DNA of 64,000 bases from Leptodactylus fallax (lineage: Eukaryota > Chordata > Amphibia > Anura > Leptodactylidae), in assembly GCA_947044405.1 (NCBI GenBank), contig CAMRHE010000028.1:8702001-8766000 (forward strand), in the 5' to 3' direction. The notes beneath the pieces are model-generated. The model was given only the letters and a program-made list of their open reading frames with translations. It made no database searches and was not told where the DNA came from. Position 1 is the stretch's first letter; each line of letters starts with the position of its first letter. This document shows positions 60,199-64,000 of this stretch, piece after piece. A program made the translations under genes and the position numbers.

Positions 60199-60749
60199 AT
60201 GTTCCGTTGCAGTTTTCCATGCCCGTTCAGTGCACTGATGAAGAAAACGAGGAAGCCCAGATACTACAGAAACCAAAGGATAGAAAAGTCAGGGCACATT
60301 TTGCACCTATTACCCCTCGAGGTTTGGGGCCAGATGATGAACTGAGCATCTCTGTGGAGTCCCTGTCAAACCTAAGCGTTAAGTTCCCTCCGAGTACGGA
60401 TGATTGTGATTTTTTGGAGAGCTCCCCTGGAAAGCTTCCGATTCTTCCTCAAGCTTTGGAGCAGGAAACAAATCCCAACAAAAAACTTCTGGACACCACT
60501 CTGAAGAACTTTAGCACAGCACGGCTCAGTCCTCCGTACTCGCCTCGATCACCAAAGACTGACTGTCCTGTGCATCACCGCAGTGAACTAGGAGCCAACT
60601 ATAGGGGCACAACGGAGGAGGACAGCGGACCCTTTTTGGCAGCCAGTAGTTTGGTTGGTGAATGCAAAAACACTTTCCATATTCCAGATGCTCCAGATGT
60701 GGATAAATCTGCAGAGATCACCGAGAGGACAGTGCGGGGACCTCAGCAG
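60199..60749 (+). CDS. TANK: TANK coding exon 7 (residues 214-397), TRAF-binding and conserved blocks
   Basis: Acceptor TTTACATTTTGCAG, donor CAGCAG|GTAACT, phase 1 in and 0 out, 551 bases. Near its start it carries SMPVQCTDEE, a PxQxT TRAF-binding motif, equivalent to the PIQCTD site that binds TRAF2/TRAF3 in mammalian TANK. Then follow ITPRGLGPDDE, ESLSNLSVKFPPSTDD and a Ser/Pro-rich region (LSPPYSPRSPK) with potential phosphorylation sites. It ends with FHIPDAPDVDKS and VRGPQQ at exactly the position where mammalian TANK continues into its last exon. This is the large central exon. Confidence 0.96.
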
Positions 60750-61144
60750 GTAACTCAAATTAGGTTTCTATGGGTTATTTTTTTTTTTTTTAACTTTTTA
60801 TGCCCTGAGAAATAGGAACAATTTACAATCATTTCTAATATTCATGATGTATTGACGTCGTCATGGTGAGTCTAGGTTCTCAGCTTAGGGTACATGACCA
60901 TAGCTGCAGCCAGTGATTGGTCACGGTCACACATCCATGGGAGTCTTTGGCATCAGGATCAGATTATCAGTCAATTTTTATGTATGATTTATACTAAAAT
61001 CCTGATTTCTATAAAACTTTATGGTTATTAATTCTATTTTATGTTTTTTTATGGAGGCCACATGGTTTGTCACTGAGCATAATGTGCAGACTAGTAATGA
61101 CAGACCTTGTGAGATTCATTTTGTTATTTTTCACTTGCTTCGAA
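60750..61144 (+). other. TANK last intron, start
   Basis: Begins with the donor GTAACT and a T run (60779-60792). No sequence coding the expected C-terminal PIWKP...zinc-finger exon is seen from here to 64000. Confidence 0.7.
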
Positions 61145-61925
61145 CCTGCAGGGCTATTATTATACTCTGAGGTCTCTTCACACCCAAAAGTACAATATGT
61201 GGAGGCCCAGGGGGGTGTGGACAAGATAAAAAAACACTGATACTCACCTTTGTTCACCTCTCCTGGTGTCCAGTCTTCTTTTCTGGCATCCGTCTTCACC
61301 CACAGGCTCTTGGGGCCTCGCCAAGTGTCTTCTCCAACACCCTGGGGCTACTGCTGAGGTTTGTGACTAGGCCTCAGTGATCACGAGGAGCGCACAAACA
61401 TCATGACCAGAGATGGGCAAACCTACCAAGATTCATTTTGGGTTCTGAAGGCTCAGGTGCCTGATTTGTTTCAGGTCGAACAAGTTCAGTACAATCCAGA
61501 AGTGAAATTATTATACTCTAGGGTCTCTTCAGACTTCAGAGTATAATAGGCGGAGGCCCAAGGAAAGTGAAAAAATATAAATATAATACATTCATATTCA
61601 CCTTCCCTCACCTCTTTTGGGCTTCCTCATGGCAACCAGCCCTCTCCTGGTGACGTCATGTGTCCAGGGTCACTGCTGAGGCCTGTAATTGGGTCACATG
61701 GGCACACAGAGCACCACAACGTTGTGACGCTTGGCGTGCCTATGTGACTGTTGTGACCCAGTCACGGACCTCAATGATGAACCCGGGCACATGACTGCAT
61801 CAGGAGACGCTGCGAGGAGGCCCAAAAAAGGTAAAGGAAGGTGAGTATAGATGTTTTTTATTTTTTTTTTCACCTCCTCTGGGCCTCCACCTATTACACT
61901 GTGAAATCTGAAAAGACCCCACAGT
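61145..61925. repeat. Two copies of the ATTATACTCTG foldback repeat
   Basis: Copy 1 runs from ATTATTATACTCTGAGGTCT to about 61330. Copy 2 runs from ATTATTATACTCTAGGGTCT (61507) to TACACTGTGAAATCTGAAAAG...AGTATAATAAT (61925). Both contain GGAGGCCCA and CTCACC or TTCACC blocks; copy 2 ends in its own inverted start. Confidence 0.65.
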
Positions 61926-64000
61926 ATAATAATTTACCGCAATGTATGTCGCAGCAGCCATTTTAGTTTGTCCGAGATAAATCCCCAATTTATTTTTTTT
62001 TCAACAATTGGGACATTTGGGTCAAACCTTGCTTGTGCTGAAGCGGTTTGCCCATTTGTAGGCATGACAGTTTGACCCCTGAGCATTTGATAACCGTCCG
62101 CTTATTACACTTTGCAGTCTGAAGAGACATCTGAATATAATAACAATTGTGGGTGGTGAAATCCCAAAATTTCAGGAACCGAAAATTTTTGAAAATTCCT
62201 AATGAGCCTGGTTCGTCATGAACCAGTTCGCTCATCTCTAGTGCTGACCGTGTGACCTCCAGGAAAAGCAGGAGACAAAGTGGCAAAGGGTTTTCTTCTT
62301 TCTTTCCGGTCTATTCTAACAATTGGCAGGGATCAACATGACTGCACCCCATGGATCAAACCTTGATGGTTGTTAAAAGACAACCACATTAATATTAGAG
62401 GGGGCGCATACATTGTGCAGATCCAGAACAGCATGATGACCCAAGAAAAGAGACATAAATACACATTTTATCTACATTCTAGATACATTTGCTTGTCTTT
62501 ATCTTTTTCTTGAGCTTTGACCTGCAGTATGCTGTTTCACCACAAGGTGGCAGTCTGCATTGTGTATTTCTGCCATACCAGAACATAAGAAACAGCTGGT
62601 ATGTGATTACAAGTTGATAGGAAAAAAAAAAGCATCTTAAAAAAAAAAGAAAGAAAAAAAAAATTGGTGTTGAGCTGTCAAAAGGCACAGGGCAGAAGGT
62701 TAGATAATTGACTTTCGCACCCGGGTGAAGGGGGGGATCTGGAGATGACTTTGGTTTGTGAGATTTAGAATCGTTTATGAAAGGAGAATCTGCTTTTTTC
62801 TTTCTTTCTTTTTTTTTTTTTTTTTGTTTTCTCTTGTTTTCCTATAACTTTTCTTCCGTTTGCTGTATCCGAGCCGCGGCTTGAACAGCGAAATAAATAT
62901 TTTTCTGCAACCTTAGTTTATATGTTATAGAAATCGTGATACACAAAAAGTGGAAAATAGTATTAGAAATAGAACCGAAGAGTAGAAAAGGGTTAATATT
63001 GTCGCACTATTATATTTGCTGACAGTCCGTCCTGCGAACTGTAGTAGAAAAGTGGCGTGGCTTATACCGTCTGTATTATATATTGTATTATACAACGTCA
63101 CAATGTAACAATTTTTCATCTTGCTCACTCCTAGACAGGCAGCTGCTTCCCTCTCTACACCTATATAACTATACGGAGTCCGGGGGCCCCTACGCCACCT
63201 GATAATGACATTTTTCAATTCTATTACCTAGGACAATTTTCACATTTTTGACATGTACAAAAAACCTAAGTTATAACACAAAAAAATCGTACTAAACCAC
63301 CCCTCCTCCCCCCCATATCCATAAACATGTATTTCCTGAAAGTAGGCACATTGTCAAAAGGCCACTCAGCACTTTATACGTTCAGGCACCTTCATGCAAT
63401 TTTGATTCGAAGTGAAATTGGTTATAAAAATTTATATTAGTGGCTAAAAGTGTGACCCAAAAAGACAAGTATGTGCCCCACCCCTCCTAAAAATAAAAGA
63501 CCAACATGTGCAGCGTTTGTACATATCACATAGGTCTTAATCTACATGCACAGATCTTCGTAAAATCACTAGAACTGGAGGAACCAAAGGAATTTTTAAA
63601 AATTTTATTTTTAAAGTAAATTATAAAATAAAGGGATTACACACACTGAAAAGTAAATGCACCCATAAGTCCTGTATATTTCTTGGAAACATCCTGATGA
63701 TTAGAATTGTGTTGACATCTCCACCTTCATACAACTTTGTGATAAATACAAATTATTTAAAAAATGTATTAAAACATACATTTGCTCCTAAAACTGGTAT
63801 CCAAGCTGTGGTTTCCATAAAAATGTAATAATAATAAAGTAATATAAAATAATAATAAAAACAAGGTAAAAATAATAGATAAAGGTGTGTAACATTTTAT
63901 ATACTAAAACTATGAACATCAAAAAGAGCTTGAAACAGAAGCCGTGTAATAATTGTCCGTCGTCCACAAATGTGTTATATGCAGAAATATACAGCTTGTG
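61926..64000. other. AT-rich intron, no feature
   Basis: Contains a T-rich tract (about 62795-62825) and an ATAATAATAAA stretch near 63820-63880. No exon, RNA gene or defined repeat border is seen. Confidence 0.5.

Noticed and set aside
63670..63720. TGGAAACATCC as the missing last TANK exon
   Set aside because: The flanking codons do not continue the expected C-terminal sequence, stops follow quickly, and there is no acceptor in the right phase.

Overview
The window looks like nuclear DNA of a vertebrate, most probably a frog (Anura). The evidence is one spliced vertebrate gene and a very dense load of Tc1-type DNA transposons, TTAA-flanked foldback elements opening with AAAGGGGTTGTCC, a tRNA-derived SINE ending in a GCGCTATATAAATAA-type tail, GATA microsatellites and large minisatellites. 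There is no operon structure, ribosome binding site or compact gene packing. The frog call rests on recognising the repeat families and is inference.

The only host gene I recognise is TANK (TRAF family member-associated NF-kappa-B activator) on the + strand. Seven coding exons lie between 42948 and 60749. All splice phases agree and they sum to 1191 bases, exactly 397 codons. The protein shows the conserved TANK N-terminus, an extended coiled coil, the TBK1/IKK-epsilon-binding segment, a PxQxT TRAF-binding motif (PVQCT) and the TPRGL and SVKFPP blocks. It stops at the exon end VRGPQQ, so the terminal exon (the C-terminal zinc finger in other vertebrates) should lie to the right of the window. 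Non-coding first exons are suggested at 42729-42815 and, weakly, near 35.1-35.3 kb (a perfect CRE plus a splice donor) and 37.5 kb.

From 1 to 35 kb the window appears gene-free and is built from repeats. It holds a full-length Tc1-like element with an open 339-aa transposase (271-1901), and a 41-bp minisatellite of 20 units (2629-3448). There are 63-bp and 31-bp minisatellites (5567-6313, 9592-10351) and a 545-bp foldback MITE with a shortened relative (7473-8017, 13804-14162). Three copies of a second Tc1 family sit at 17772-19333 (minus), 20621-22126 (plus) and 29493-31092 (plus). A solo LTR with TG...CA ends and a 5-bp duplication ACAAT lies at 31107-31762. A 99-bp minisatellite of 15 units (32444-33928) appears to be the C-terminal coding region of a third Tc1-like transposase, amplified in place next to the rest of that transposase.

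The TANK introns hold a second, broken copy of the first Tc1 family (44395-45999) nested inside an older foldback repeat. They also hold two defective copies of a further Tc1 family (47749-48678; 55037-55619), a pogo/Tigger-like MITE (57186-57600), TTAA-type MITEs, SINE tails and long GATA arrays around the exon for the kinase-binding segment. I found no tRNA, rRNA, CRISPR array, viral gene or operon. The most unusual single structure is the transposase-derived 99-bp minisatellite.
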